Below are positions 1-8,968 of a stretch of 64,000 nucleotides of DNA, in pieces. The stretch covers positions 174,324 to 238,323 of the forward strand of contig CABIXK010000001.1 in the NCBI GenBank assembly GCA_902362705.1, given 5' to 3'. A program made the position numbers and the translations under genes. Under the pieces are notes generated by a model. That model saw only the letters and a program-made list of their open reading frames with translations, ran no database searches and was not told the origin of the DNA. This stretch comes from Rikenellaceae bacterium. GTDB taxonomy: Bacteria > Bacteroidota > Bacteroidia > Bacteroidales > Rikenellaceae. Position 1 is the first letter of the stretch. Each line of letters starts with the position of its first letter.

Positions 1-40
1 ATTTCGGCACACGCCCCGCGTTTCGTGTCTGCCGCTGCGG

Positions 41-1252
41 TCAGCGGTCGCTGCCGAGGAAGAAGATGGGGATGTTGGCCACGAAGACGTCGTTGCCCGA
101 GAGCTGCTGCCGCTTCTCGATCAGCTCGGCGAGCGAGATGCTGCCGATCAGGTAGTTGCTCTCGTCGCTGGTGTACTGCTCGTGGATGCGCTCGAAGCGC
201 AGGATGCTGCGCACGTCGGTCGTGCGGTAGCGCACGTAGATCTTGAGCGTGATGTCGGTCGTGTAGTCGGGGGTGCGGAGGTAGTTGCGCTTCTTGTATT
301 CGTAGCGGTAGTCGTGCAGGCGCGCCATGATGTCGCTCAGGATGGAGGAGGCGGTGGGTAGGCTGCCGGCCCCCTTGCCGAACATGAACTGGCGGTCGTA
401 GCACTCGCCGCGGATCACCACGCCGTTGTACTCGTCGTCGACGCTGTAGATGTATTTGTCGGGGGTGACGAATTCGGGCATGACGAAGAGCGTGAAGCTG
501 TCCTCGCCCACCTTCACCACCTGTGCCACCAGCTTGATCTTGACCCCCTTCTCGCGCGCGTAGCGGATGTCGGCTTCGTGGATGGTGGAGATGCCGTAGG
601 TGAAGATGCGCTCGGGGGCGACGTAGACGCCCAGGGCGTGGACGGTGATGATGACCAGCTTGAAGAGCGAGTCGTAGCCCTCGATGTCGAACGAGGGGTC
701 GCTCTCGGCGAAGCCCAGCTCCTGGGCCTGCTTCAGGGCCGCGGCGTAGGACTCCTGGTGGTCGAAGACGCGCGAGAGGATGTAGTTCGACGAGCCGTTC
801 AGGATGCCTTTGACCTCGAGCAGCAGGTCGTTGTCGTAGTACTCCTCGAGGTTGCGGATGACGGGGATGGAGCCGCACGACGAGGCGTCGTAGAGCAGCG
901 CCACGTGGCGCGACTGCTGGATTTCGATCAGCTCGGGCAGGTGGTGCGCCAGCATGGCCTTGTTGCCCGAGACGACGGGGATGCCCCGGATGAGGGCCCG
1001 CTTGACGATGTCGTAGGAGGCCTCGGCGTCGTCGATGACCTCCACGACGAGGTTGACGTTGGGGTCGTCCAGAATCTCGTCGGCCGAGGTGGTCAGCAGC
1101 GCCCGGTCGACCTCGACGGCGCGCGGCTTGTCGGGGTTGCGGACGCAGATGCGCACGATCTTGGCGTTGGCGTTCTTCGCCTTGCGGATGACCTGGTAGA
1201 TGCCTTGTCCGACGACTCCGAAGCCGAACAGACCGATTTTTATCTTTGCCAT
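41..1252 (-). CDS. hom: Homoserine dehydrogenase
   Basis: Reduces aspartate semialdehyde to homoserine, the branch point to methionine and threonine, in the cytoplasm. A Rossmann nucleotide-binding motif GFGVVGQG lies at residues 10-17, followed by the homoserine dehydrogenase catalytic region (for example GILNGSSNYILS near residue 150). At 403 residues it is a monofunctional enzyme without a fused aspartokinase. The ATG at 1252 directly precedes the Rossmann strand. It is the last gene of the minus-strand group metY-metX-hom, 14 bp downstream of metX, so homoserine is made beside the enzymes that consume it. Family assignment is firm; cofactor preference cannot be read from the sequence. Confidence 0.95.
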   Translation of the reverse strand: MAKIKIGLFGFGVVGQGIYQVIRKAKNANAKIVRICVRNPDKPRAVEVDRALLTTSADEILDDPNVNLVVEVIDDAEASYDIVKRALIRGIPVVSGNKAMLAHHLPELIEIQQSRHVALLYDASSCGSIPVIRNLEEYYDNDLLLEVKGILNGSSNYILSRVFDHQESYAAALKQAQELGFAESDPSFDIEGYDSLFKLVIITVHALGVYVAPERIFTYGISTIHEADIRYAREKGVKIKLVAQVVKVGEDSFTLFVMPEFVTPDKYIYSVDDEYNGVVIRGECYDRQFMFGKGAGSLPTASSILSDIMARLHDYRYEYKKRNYLRTPDYTTDITLKIYVRYRTTDVRSILRFERIHEQYTSDESNYLIGSISLAELIEKRQQLSGNDVFVANIPIFFLGSDR

Positions 1253-1266
1253 AGTGTGGGGTGTGT

Positions 1267-2280
1267 TTATGCGTGGATGAAGGGTCGGAGGATGTCGTTG
1301 AGCTGCTCGTGCTCGACCAGGAAGCCGTCGTGGCCGAAGGGCGAGGCGATCTGGCGGTAGCGGGCTCCGGGGATGGCGGTCGTGAGGGCCCGCATCTCGG
1401 CGGGGGTGAAGATGATGTCGGTGGTGATACCCACGACCACCGTCCGGGCCTCGATGCGGCCGAGGGCCGCCGCTACCCCGCCGCGGCCTCGGCCCACGTC
1501 ATGGGTGTCGAAGGCGCGCAGGATGGCGTGGTAGGAGTAGGCGTTGTAGCGCCGGCAGAGCTTCTCGCCCTGGTAGCGCTGGTAGGTCGAGGCGCGGTGT
1601 ACGGCGGGCAGCTCCTCGCGATCCTGCTGCGTGAGGTCGTAGCCCTCGCTGCCGCGGTAGGTCAGCAGTCCGATGGCGCGCGCGGCGGCGAGCCCCTGCA
1701 TGCCGGCGTCGGGGCGCGGCTCGCCGAACGTGGCGTCGGCCTCGATGGCCATGCGCTGCGTCTCGTCGATGGCGATGGTCCAGGGCGAGGCCTTGGCCGC
1801 CGTGGCGATCAGGGCCAGCCGCCCGATGCGCGCGGGCTCCATGACCGCCCACTCGACGGCCTGGAAGCCGCCCACGGAGCTGCCGACGAGCGCCGCGATG
1901 CGGTCGATGCCCAGCGCGTCGGCCAGCAGCCGGTGTGCCCGCACCATGTCGCGGATGGTGAAGGGCGGGAACGAACCGTAGTAGGGACGTCCGGTCGCGG
2001 GGTCGTCGTGAAGCGGGCCCGTGGTGCCGTAGTGCGAGCCGAGGATGTTGGCGCAGACGATGAAGTGCTCCGCGGGGTCGAGGAAACGCCCCGCCTCGAC
2101 CGTGCGGGGCCACCAGTCGGCGACCTCCGAATTGGCCGTGAGCGCGTGGCATACCCAGACGACGTTGTCGCGCCGGGCGTTGAGCCGCCCGTAGGTGTGG
2201 TAGGCGATGCGCAGCTCGTCGAGGCGGCCGCCCAGCTCGAGTGCGAAGGGGCCCGGGGCGCGGTAGATCAGCGGTTCCAT
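1267..2280 (-). CDS. metX: Homoserine O-acetyltransferase (alpha/beta hydrolase fold)
   Basis: Transfers an acyl group, normally acetyl from acetyl-CoA, to homoserine in methionine synthesis. The nucleophile elbow VGSSVGGFQ places the catalytic serine at about residue 135. The acid and base of the triad fit the aspartate in VGITTDIIF and the histidine in SPFGHDGF near the C-terminus. It has 337 residues, at the short end for MetX. It lies 7 bp downstream of metY and 14 bp upstream of hom, so the three genes form one transcription unit. Acetyl rather than succinyl specificity is inferred from the neighbouring metY. Confidence 0.93.
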   Translation of the reverse strand: MEPLIYRAPGPFALELGGRLDELRIAYHTYGRLNARRDNVVWVCHALTANSEVADWWPRTVEAGRFLDPAEHFIVCANILGSHYGTTGPLHDDPATGRPYYGSFPPFTIRDMVRAHRLLADALGIDRIAALVGSSVGGFQAVEWAVMEPARIGRLALIATAAKASPWTIAIDETQRMAIEADATFGEPRPDAGMQGLAAARAIGLLTYRGSEGYDLTQQDREELPAVHRASTYQRYQGEKLCRRYNAYSYHAILRAFDTHDVGRGRGGVAAALGRIEARTVVVGITTDIIFTPAEMRALTTAIPGARYRQIASPFGHDGFLVEHEQLNDILRPFIHA

Positions 2281-2287
2281 TCCTCCG

Positions 2288-3574
2288 CTACTCCACTTCG
2301 GCGAATGCCCGTTCGAAATCGTCGATCAGGTCGTCGACATGCTCCAGACCCGGCGAGATGCGCAGCAGCGTGGGCGTGACCCCCGCGGCGGCCAGGTCGG
2401 CCTCCGAGAGCTGCTTGTGGGTGGTCGACGCCGGATGGGTGACCACCGTGATCGAGTCGCCGATCATGGTCATGTGGGCCGCCAGGCGCAGCGCCTCGAC
2501 GAAGCGGACGGTGGTCTGGAGTGTGCCCGTGAGCTCGACGTTGAAGACGGCCGACGAGCCGAAGCGGAAGTATTTGGCGGCGCGGGCGTGGTCGGGGTGC
2601 TCCTCGAAACCGACGAAGCTGACGCTGCGCACCTTCGGGTGGCTGCGGCAGTACTCGGCCAGCCGGCGCGTCGACTCCACCTCGTGGCGCACGCGCAGCG
2701 AGAGGGTCTCCAGCCCCAGACACATGAGGTAGGCGTCGAAGGGAGAGGGGCAGCAGCCCAGGTCGCGCAGCCCGTCGACGCGGCATTTGGCGATGAAGGC
2801 CGCGTCGCCGAACGCCTCGCGGAGGTTCAGCCCGTGGTAGCCCTCCGAGGGACCGTCGATCTGCGGGAACTTGCCGCACGACCAGTCGAACGTGCCGCCG
2901 TCGACGATCACGCCGCCCATCGACGTGCCGTGGCCGTTGATCCACTTGGTGGCCGAGTCGACGACGATGTCGGCGCCCCACTCGAAGGGGTTGCAGAGGT
3001 AGCCCGCTGCGCCGAACGTGTTGTCGACGACGAACGGGACCCGGTTCGCGCGGGCGACCGCGGCCAGAGCCTCCAGATCGGGCACGGCGCAGGTCGGGTT
3101 GCCCATGCTCTCGACGTAGAGGGCGCGGGTGCGGTCGTCGACCAGCGCCTCGAAGTCCTCGGGGCGGAGGCTCCCGGCGATGCGGCAGTCGATGCCCAGG
3201 CGGCGGAGCGTCGTGCGGAAGAGGTTGTAGGTGCCGCCGTAGAGGCAGGGCGAGGCGACGATGTTGTCGCCGGCCCGGGCGAGCGAGACGACCGCGGTAA
3301 GCACGGCCGACATGCCCGACGAGAGGGCCAGCGCGCCCACGGCGCCGTAGAGCGCGGCGATGCGCTGCTCGAAGGCCGCTGTGGTGGGGTTCTGCAGGCG
3401 CGTGTAGATGTTGCCCGCCTCGCTCAGCTCGAAGAGCCGCGCGGCGTGGTCGCAGCTGCGGAAACGGTAGGCCGCCGTGGGGGTGATGGAGAGGCCCCGG
3501 GCGCAGGTGGGATCGTCGGCCGGCAGCCCGGCGTGGATCTGCAGGGTCTCGAACCGGTATTTTTTCTGCTTCAT
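2288..3574 (-). CDS. metY: O-acetylhomoserine sulfhydrylase (PLP enzyme)
   Basis: Cytoplasmic Cys/Met-metabolism PLP enzyme that makes homocysteine from O-acetylhomoserine and sulfide. The PLP-binding lysine lies in DSATKWINGHG and the cofactor aspartate in VVDNTFGA; the full fold is present. The frame stays open upstream to 3706, but the ATG at 3574 (MKQKKYRFETLQIHAG) is where family similarity begins and it lies about 55 bp downstream of a good promoter, so I place the start there (428 residues). First gene of the metY-metX-hom operon. Cystathionine gamma-synthase or a related lyase is the alternative, but pairing with metX favours sulfhydrylase. Confidence 0.9.
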   Translation of the reverse strand: MKQKKYRFETLQIHAGLPADDPTCARGLSITPTAAYRFRSCDHAARLFELSEAGNIYTRLQNPTTAAFEQRIAALYGAVGALALSSGMSAVLTAVVSLARAGDNIVASPCLYGGTYNLFRTTLRRLGIDCRIAGSLRPEDFEALVDDRTRALYVESMGNPTCAVPDLEALAAVARANRVPFVVDNTFGAAGYLCNPFEWGADIVVDSATKWINGHGTSMGGVIVDGGTFDWSCGKFPQIDGPSEGYHGLNLREAFGDAAFIAKCRVDGLRDLGCCPSPFDAYLMCLGLETLSLRVRHEVESTRRLAEYCRSHPKVRSVSFVGFEEHPDHARAAKYFRFGSSAVFNVELTGTLQTTVRFVEALRLAAHMTMIGDSITVVTHPASTTHKQLSEADLAAAGVTPTLLRISPGLEHVDDLIDDFERAFAEVE

Positions 3575-3627
3575 GGCTGTTGTCGGTTTGCTTGTTCGAC
3601 GGGTGCCCTGTGCGGGCGCTCGAAAGA

Positions 3628-3659
3628 CAAAGATAGTGTAAGGCAAGCGCAAAAGCAAA
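3628..3659 (-). promoter_or_regulatory. Promoter of metY-metX-hom
   Basis: On the minus strand TATCTTTG (plus positions 3628-3635) matches the Bacteroidetes -7 consensus TAnnTTTG, and TTTG (3656-3659) lies exactly 20 bp upstream as the -33 element. The predicted leader of about 45 nt is too short for a SAM riboswitch. Confidence 0.75.
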
Positions 3660-3751
3660 CGGAGTTTGGATTTTGCCGAGCCGCCGCCTTTGCGAGGCGA
3701 AGCCAAGGATAGCGGTTTTCCGCCGGCAGGGCGTTGTAGTAGTAATATAAA

Positions 3752-3790
3752 AGAAAAAAGGCGGGACCTCGCGGGTCCCGCCTTTTTCGG
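3752..3790 (-). terminator. Rho-independent terminator of the efflux operon
   Basis: A perfect 9-bp stem (GGCGGGACC at 3760-3768 with GGTCCCGCC at 3774-3782) is flanked by an A-tract on the left and a T-tract on the right, so it can work in both directions. It lies 22 bp beyond the stop of the TetR gene. Confidence 0.85.
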
Positions 3791-3811
3791 AAAGCGGCGA
3801 TGCGCCGTCTG

Positions 3812-4396
3812 TCAGCGCTTGCGGTCGAGCAGCTCGATACCCTCGCGGGTGGCGGCACCGCGCAGCAGCATGCGGCTGAAAGCCAGCAGCTCCTCCTCGG
3901 GCGTGCCCGAGAGGCGCAGATCGAAGAGCGTCGAGAGCAGCCGCTCGGCGAAGACCGACGGCGCGATCTCGGGGAGTAGCAGCCCCGCCTGGCGGCTCTC
4001 GGTGAGCAGGTCCACGAACGCCTCGGTCCAGAAGGCGCGGTGCTCGTCGTAGTGCTCCGAGAAGACCACCTTGCGGCGGATGTCCTCAAGAAAGGAGCGG
4101 TTGACCGTGTAGAGCCCGCCGACGTAGTCGGCCGAGAGCCGCAGCAGACGACGCAGGGGATTGCTCGTGCGGCGACGACACCCCGTGGCGATGCGGCGCT
4201 GGCTCTCGCGCCCCATCACGTCGAGGCAGGCGGTGATGAGCTCCGTTTTGTCGGCGAATAGCTCGTAGAGGGTGCGCTTGGAGATGCCCAGCATGGCGAC
4301 GATCTCATCGACCCGCACGGCGCGTATGCCGTCGCGCGTGATCAGCTCGTGCGTGGTGCGGATGATCTGCTCGCGAGTCGCTCCCCCCCCCTTCAT
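3812..4396 (-). CDS. TetR/AcrR-family transcriptional regulator
   Basis: A 194-residue DNA-binding repressor. The N-terminal helix-turn-helix is clear (TREQIIRTTHELITRDG, then MLGISKRTLYELFADK near residues 35-50); the C-terminal ligand domain is variable as usual. The start codon overlaps the stop of the outer-membrane factor gene as TGATG, so it is translationally coupled and is the last gene of the efflux operon, which it probably represses. Codons 2-5 contain an unbroken run of nine G on the coding strand (C at 4383-4391). A one-base slip there would abolish the repressor. The ligand is unknown. Confidence 0.88.
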   Translation of the reverse strand: MKGGGATREQIIRTTHELITRDGIRAVRVDEIVAMLGISKRTLYELFADKTELITACLDVMGRESQRRIATGCRRRTSNPLRRLLRLSADYVGGLYTVNRSFLEDIRRKVVFSEHYDEHRAFWTEAFVDLLTESRQAGLLLPEIAPSVFAERLLSTLFDLRLSGTPEEELLAFSRMLLRGAATREGIELLDRKR

Positions 4397-5772
4397 CACT
4401 TCTTCGTTTTTTCGTCGGCCAGGTCGCGACCTCCGCCCAGAGCCTGGTAGAGGTTGACGACGCCCTGGATCTCGTCGAAGCGGTCGGCGATCTGCGACAG
4501 ACGCGCCGAGAGCAGCGACTGCTGGGCGGTCAGGACCTCCAGGTAGGTGGTCGACGAATGCCGCATGAGCAGCTCGGTGCTCTCGACGGCGCGCTCCATG
4601 GCTTCGATCTGGCTCTTGCGCAGCGTGTTCTTGGCGCGGGCCGACTGGGTCTGCATCAGGGCGTTGTTGACCTCGCCGCCGGCGTTGAGCAGCGCCTGCT
4701 GGAAGGAGAGCTTCGACTCCTCGAACTGCGCCTTCATGATCTTGACGCGGGCGCGGTTGGCGCCGGCGTTGAAGATGGGCTGCATGAGCGATGCGGCGGC
4801 CGTGAGGAGCAGCTTGCCCGGGTTGACGATCGCCGCGCCGGCGTTGTTGGTCCAGCCGGCCGTGCCGCTCAGCGTGATCGAGGGATAGAGCGCCGAGCGC
4901 GCCTCGGAGGTGGCGTAATAGGCCTGCATGAGCGAGTACTCGGCGGCCCGGATGTCGGGACGGTTGGAGAGCATCTGCAGGGGCACGCCGACGGTGAGCC
5001 GCTCGGGCAGCTGCTGGGCGTCGAGCGTGCCGCGTGCGATCGTGTGCGGGGCCTCGCCCAGCAGCGCGCAGAGGCTGTTCTCGACCTGGCGGAGCTGGTA
5101 GTCGAGGTCGTGGACCGAAGCCTCGATCGAGTAGTAGGTCCCCTCGTACTGGGCTACGCCCGCCTCGTTGGTCATGCCCGCCTCCTTGAGCGAACGCATC
5201 GTCTCGACGCTCTGGCGCCACTTGGCGGCCGTCTCGCGCGTCACCGCGAGCTGACCGTCGAGCATCAGCAGCGTGTAGTAGAGGTTGGCCGTGCCGGCGA
5301 TGAGCTGCGTCTTGACCGCCTGCTCGTATGCGAGGCTCTGGGCGTAGACCGCCTTGGCCTTGCGCTTGGCGTTGGTCAGCCCGTTGAACAGATCGATCTG
5401 CCAGCTGGCCGTGACGGGGATGTTGTAGGTCTTCGACGGGGTGCGCGTGTCGAAGCTGCTCAGCGCGCCCTGGGGCGCGAAGTTGAACGACGGCAGGTAG
5501 GCCAGGCGGGCCGACTTGAGCGCAGCCTCGGCCTCCTTCACGCGCCAATGGGCCGACTGAAGGTCGGTGTTGTTCTCCAGCGCCTGCTCGATGAGCCGCT
5601 GCAACTGCGGGTCGGCGAAGACCTCGCGCCAGGCCAGGTCGCCCAGCGAGGCGTCGCTGGCCTCGACGGCGCCGTAGAGACCGTCGGTGACGATCTCGGG
5701 GCGCTCGTAGGATTTGTAGATGCCGCAGCCGGTCATCGCCGCTGCAAGGCATATCATCAGGAGTTTCTTCAT
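4396..5772 (-). CDS. TolC/NodT-type outer-membrane efflux lipoprotein
   Basis: Outer-membrane channel subunit of a tripartite RND pump, 458 residues. The N-terminus is a lipoprotein signal ending at AMTGC, so the mature protein is probably acylated at Cys16. Two homologous alpha-helical and beta-barrel halves follow, typical of NodT-family factors (for example GWTNNAGAAI before the second half). It lies 13 bp downstream of the RND permease gene and overlaps the TetR gene by one base. Substrate cannot be predicted. Confidence 0.9.
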   Translation of the reverse strand: MKKLLMICLAAAMTGCGIYKSYERPEIVTDGLYGAVEASDASLGDLAWREVFADPQLQRLIEQALENNTDLQSAHWRVKEAEAALKSARLAYLPSFNFAPQGALSSFDTRTPSKTYNIPVTASWQIDLFNGLTNAKRKAKAVYAQSLAYEQAVKTQLIAGTANLYYTLLMLDGQLAVTRETAAKWRQSVETMRSLKEAGMTNEAGVAQYEGTYYSIEASVHDLDYQLRQVENSLCALLGEAPHTIARGTLDAQQLPERLTVGVPLQMLSNRPDIRAAEYSLMQAYYATSEARSALYPSITLSGTAGWTNNAGAAIVNPGKLLLTAAASLMQPIFNAGANRARVKIMKAQFEESKLSFQQALLNAGGEVNNALMQTQSARAKNTLRKSQIEAMERAVESTELLMRHSSTTYLEVLTAQQSLLSARLSQIADRFDEIQGVVNLYQALGGGRDLADEKTKK

Positions 5773-5785
5773 GAAAAAACTTGTT

Positions 5786-8700
5786 TTACTCGTTCTGGTT
5801 TTGGGTCTGCTCCACCTCGGCGCGGACGGACCACTGCGGATCGGGATCGAACTCCAGCGGCTTGATCTTCTCCTGGATCGCCTGGAAGACGATGAAGAGC
5901 GTCGGCACGAGGAACAGCAGCGCCAGCGTACCGATGATCATACCGCCGACGACGCCCGTACCGAGCGTGGAGTTGCCGTTGGCGCCTACGCCGTGGGCCA
6001 GAACCAGCGGGATCATACCGAAGACCATCGTCAGCACCGTCATCAAGATCGGGCGCAGACGGACCTTGGCGGCCGAGACGGCGGCCTGCGTGAGGGTCAT
6101 GCCCGCGCGGCGGCGGTCGCCGGCGTACTCGGTCAGCAGGATGGCCGTCTTGGCCAGAAGACCGATGAGCATGATAAGACCCGTCTGCAGGTAGATGTTG
6201 TTCTCCAGCCCCATCAGCTTGGCGAAGAGGAACGAACCCATCAGACCGCACGGCACCGACAGAATGACGGCGAACGGGATGATGAAGCTCTCGTAGAGCG
6301 CGCTCAGGATGAGGTAGATGAGCAGGATGCAGATGCCGAAGATGATGGCTGTGTTGCTGCCCGTGCGCGACTCCTCGCGCGTCAGACCGTCGAAGTCGTA
6401 GCCGTAGCCCTTCGGGAGGACCTGGGCGGCCACCTCGCGGATGGCCTCGATGGCGTCGCCCGACGAATAGCCGGGCGCCGCCGTACCGCTCACGGCGATC
6501 GAGTTGTAGAGGTTGAAACGGTTGAGCACCTCCGAACTGTAGACCTTCGTTAGGCTGACGAACTGGCTCAGGGGAGCCATCTCGCCCTTGGCCGAGCGGA
6601 CGTAGATGTTGTTGAGCGACTCGGCGTCGAGTCGGTACTTGGGATCGGCCTGCACGGTCACGTAGTAGCGCTTCGAGAAGCGGTTGATGCTCGACGCGTA
6701 CTGACCGCCGTAGTAGCCCGACAGCGTTGAAAGGATCGTGTTGGGCGAGATGCCGGCACGCTTGGCCTTGGCGGCGTCGATGTCGACCAGATACTGCGGG
6801 AAGTTGATGTTGAAGGTCGAGTAGGCGCGCTCGATCTCGGGACGCTGGTTGAGCGCCATGATGAAGCGCAGGTAGACGTTGTAGAAGTCGGTCAGATCAC
6901 CGCCCGCCTGGTCCTGCAGGTGCATGGAGAAACCGGTCGAGGTACCGTAACCCGAGATCATCGGGGGTGCCACGGCGAAGATCTGGGCGTTCTTGATGTC
7001 GGCCGTGCGCCCGTAGATCTGGCCGATCACGGCCTGCACGGCGTCGCTCTTCTCGGGACGCTCCTCCCAGTCCTTGAGCTTGATGATACACATACCGTAG
7101 GAGGAGCCCTGACCGGCGATCATGCCGTAGCCGGCCACCGACATGAAGTCGCGGATCTGCGGGATCGACTTGATGCGCTCGGAAATCTCCTCCATGACCT
7201 TGTGGGTCTCGGCCAGTGACGAGCCCGGAGCCGTGGTGACGTTGACCATGATGGTACCCTGGTCCTCGTCGGGAACCAGACCCGTCTTGGTGTTGTTCAT
7301 CAGCACGACCAGCGCGGCGAGTGCCAGACCGAGAGTCGACCACATGAGCCACTTGTGCTTGATGAAGAGCAGCACACCGTGCTTGTACTTGTCGATCATC
7401 GTGTCGAAGGCCGTGTTGAAGGCCTTGCGGAAGCGGGCCGCGAAGTTATCGCGCATCTGGCCGTTCTCGTCGAGGTAGGGCTTGAGGATCATGGCGCAGA
7501 GGGCCGGCGAAAGGGTCAGGGCGTTGAGCGCCGAAAGACCCACGGCCACGGCCATAGTGATACCGAATTGGGTGTAGAAGACGCCCGACGTGCCGCCCAT
7601 CATCGCCACGGGAATGAATACGGCCATGAAGACCAGCGTCGAGGTGACGATGGCCGACGTGATGCCCGACATGGCGTCGATGGTGGCCATGAACGACGAA
7701 CGGTAGCCGGCGTCGAAGCGCGCTTGCACCGCCTCGACGACGATGATGGCGTCGTCGACGACCGTACCGATGGCGAGTACCAGGGCGAAGAGCGTCAGCA
7801 GGTTGATCGAGAATCCGGCCACCGAGAGGAAGGCGAACGTACCGATCAGGGCCACGAGAATCGAAACGGTGGGGATGATCGTCGAGCGGATATCCTGCAG
7901 GAAGACATAGACCACGAGCACCACCAGGATGATGGCCTCGATCAGGGTCTTGATAACCTCGTTGATCGAGGCGTAGAGGAAGTCGTTGACGCTTTGCAGG
8001 TGGGCGATCTCCACCCCTTTGGGCAGCTCGGCGCGCACCTCGTCGAGCAGCGCCTCGATGTCCTCGACCACCTGCGTGGCGTTGGAGCCGGCCGTCTGGA
8101 AGATCATGGTGCTGACGCCCGGGTGGCCGTTGGTGTAGCCCTTGTAGGCGTAGGACTCGCTGCCGAGCTCGATCTCGGCCACGTCTTTCAGGCGGAGGAT
8201 CGTGCCGTCGTCGTTGGCCAGGAGCACGATCTGGCCGAACTCCTCGGGCAGCATGTGGCGGCCGCGGTACTTCATGGTGTACTGGAAGGCGTTGTCGGAG
8301 TTCTCGCCCAGCGTACCAGTGGCAGCCTCGATGTTCTGCTCGGCGAGCGCCGCCGAGATGTCGGAGGGGATCAGCCCGTACTGGGCCATCACGTCGGGCT
8401 TGAGCCAGATGCGCATGGAGTAGTCGGCACCCAGCGTGAAGACCTCGCCGACGCCCGGGATGCGCTGGATGCGCGGCACGATGTTGATCATCGAGTAGTT
8501 GGAGAGGAAAGTCTCGTCGTAGGTGTCGTCGGGGCTGTAGAGTGCGAAGATCTTGACCATGGAGGTCTGGCGCTTCATGGTCTGCACGCCGATCTGCGTG
8601 ACCTCGGGCGGCAGCATACCCGTAGCGCGCGAAATTTTGTTTTGCACGTTTACGGCAGCCATGTCGGGGTCGGTGCCCTGGCGGAAGTAGATGGTGAGCG

Positions 8701-8965
8701 AGGCGCTGCCGGCGGCGGCGCTGGAGGTGATGTAGTCCATGTTCTCCACGCCGTTGACCGCCTGCTCGAGCGGTACGATGACCGCCTTCTGGATGGTCTC
8801 GGCGCTGGCACCCGGGTAGGATGCGCGCACCATGACCGTCGGGGGCGCGATGTCGGGGAACTGCTCGACGGGCAGCGACACCAGACCGATCAGACCGGCG
8901 ATGACGATGAGAATCGAAATGACCGACGCCAAGACGGGGCGTTCGATGAAATGTTTGAGTGTCAT
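5786..8965 (-). CDS. RND-family efflux permease (AcrB-like, HAE1 group)
   Basis: Inner-membrane proton-driven pump, 1059 residues, the usual length for HAE1 transporters. It starts with MTLKHFIERPVLASVISILI, the typical first membrane helix, and has two large periplasmic loops and two sets of hydrophobic helices. The conserved transmembrane segment 4 motif with proton-relay aspartates is visible in AIGTVVDDAIIVVEAV (around residue 400). Adaptor, pump and outer-membrane factor genes are adjacent in that order with gaps of 3 and 13 bp, so a complete drug or bile-salt type exporter is encoded. The exact substrate is not inferable. Confidence 0.95.
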   Translation of the reverse strand: MTLKHFIERPVLASVISILIVIAGLIGLVSLPVEQFPDIAPPTVMVRASYPGASAETIQKAVIVPLEQAVNGVENMDYITSSAAAGSASLTIYFRQGTDPDMAAVNVQNKISRATGMLPPEVTQIGVQTMKRQTSMVKIFALYSPDDTYDETFLSNYSMINIVPRIQRIPGVGEVFTLGADYSMRIWLKPDVMAQYGLIPSDISAALAEQNIEAATGTLGENSDNAFQYTMKYRGRHMLPEEFGQIVLLANDDGTILRLKDVAEIELGSESYAYKGYTNGHPGVSTMIFQTAGSNATQVVEDIEALLDEVRAELPKGVEIAHLQSVNDFLYASINEVIKTLIEAIILVVLVVYVFLQDIRSTIIPTVSILVALIGTFAFLSVAGFSINLLTLFALVLAIGTVVDDAIIVVEAVQARFDAGYRSSFMATIDAMSGITSAIVTSTLVFMAVFIPVAMMGGTSGVFYTQFGITMAVAVGLSALNALTLSPALCAMILKPYLDENGQMRDNFAARFRKAFNTAFDTMIDKYKHGVLLFIKHKWLMWSTLGLALAALVVLMNNTKTGLVPDEDQGTIMVNVTTAPGSSLAETHKVMEEISERIKSIPQIRDFMSVAGYGMIAGQGSSYGMCIIKLKDWEERPEKSDAVQAVIGQIYGRTADIKNAQIFAVAPPMISGYGTSTGFSMHLQDQAGGDLTDFYNVYLRFIMALNQRPEIERAYSTFNINFPQYLVDIDAAKAKRAGISPNTILSTLSGYYGGQYASSINRFSKRYYVTVQADPKYRLDAESLNNIYVRSAKGEMAPLSQFVSLTKVYSSEVLNRFNLYNSIAVSGTAAPGYSSGDAIEAIREVAAQVLPKGYGYDFDGLTREESRTGSNTAIIFGICILLIYLILSALYESFIIPFAVILSVPCGLMGSFLFAKLMGLENNIYLQTGLIMLIGLLAKTAILLTEYAGDRRRAGMTLTQAAVSAAKVRLRPILMTVLTMVFGMIPLVLAHGVGANGNSTLGTGVVGGMIIGTLALLFLVPTLFIVFQAIQEKIKPLEFDPDPQWSVRAEVEQTQNQNE

Positions 8966-8968
8966 AGG

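Noticed and set aside
3575..3627. SAM riboswitch in front of metY
   Set aside because: The leader is only about 45 nt and shows no conserved multi-stem core.
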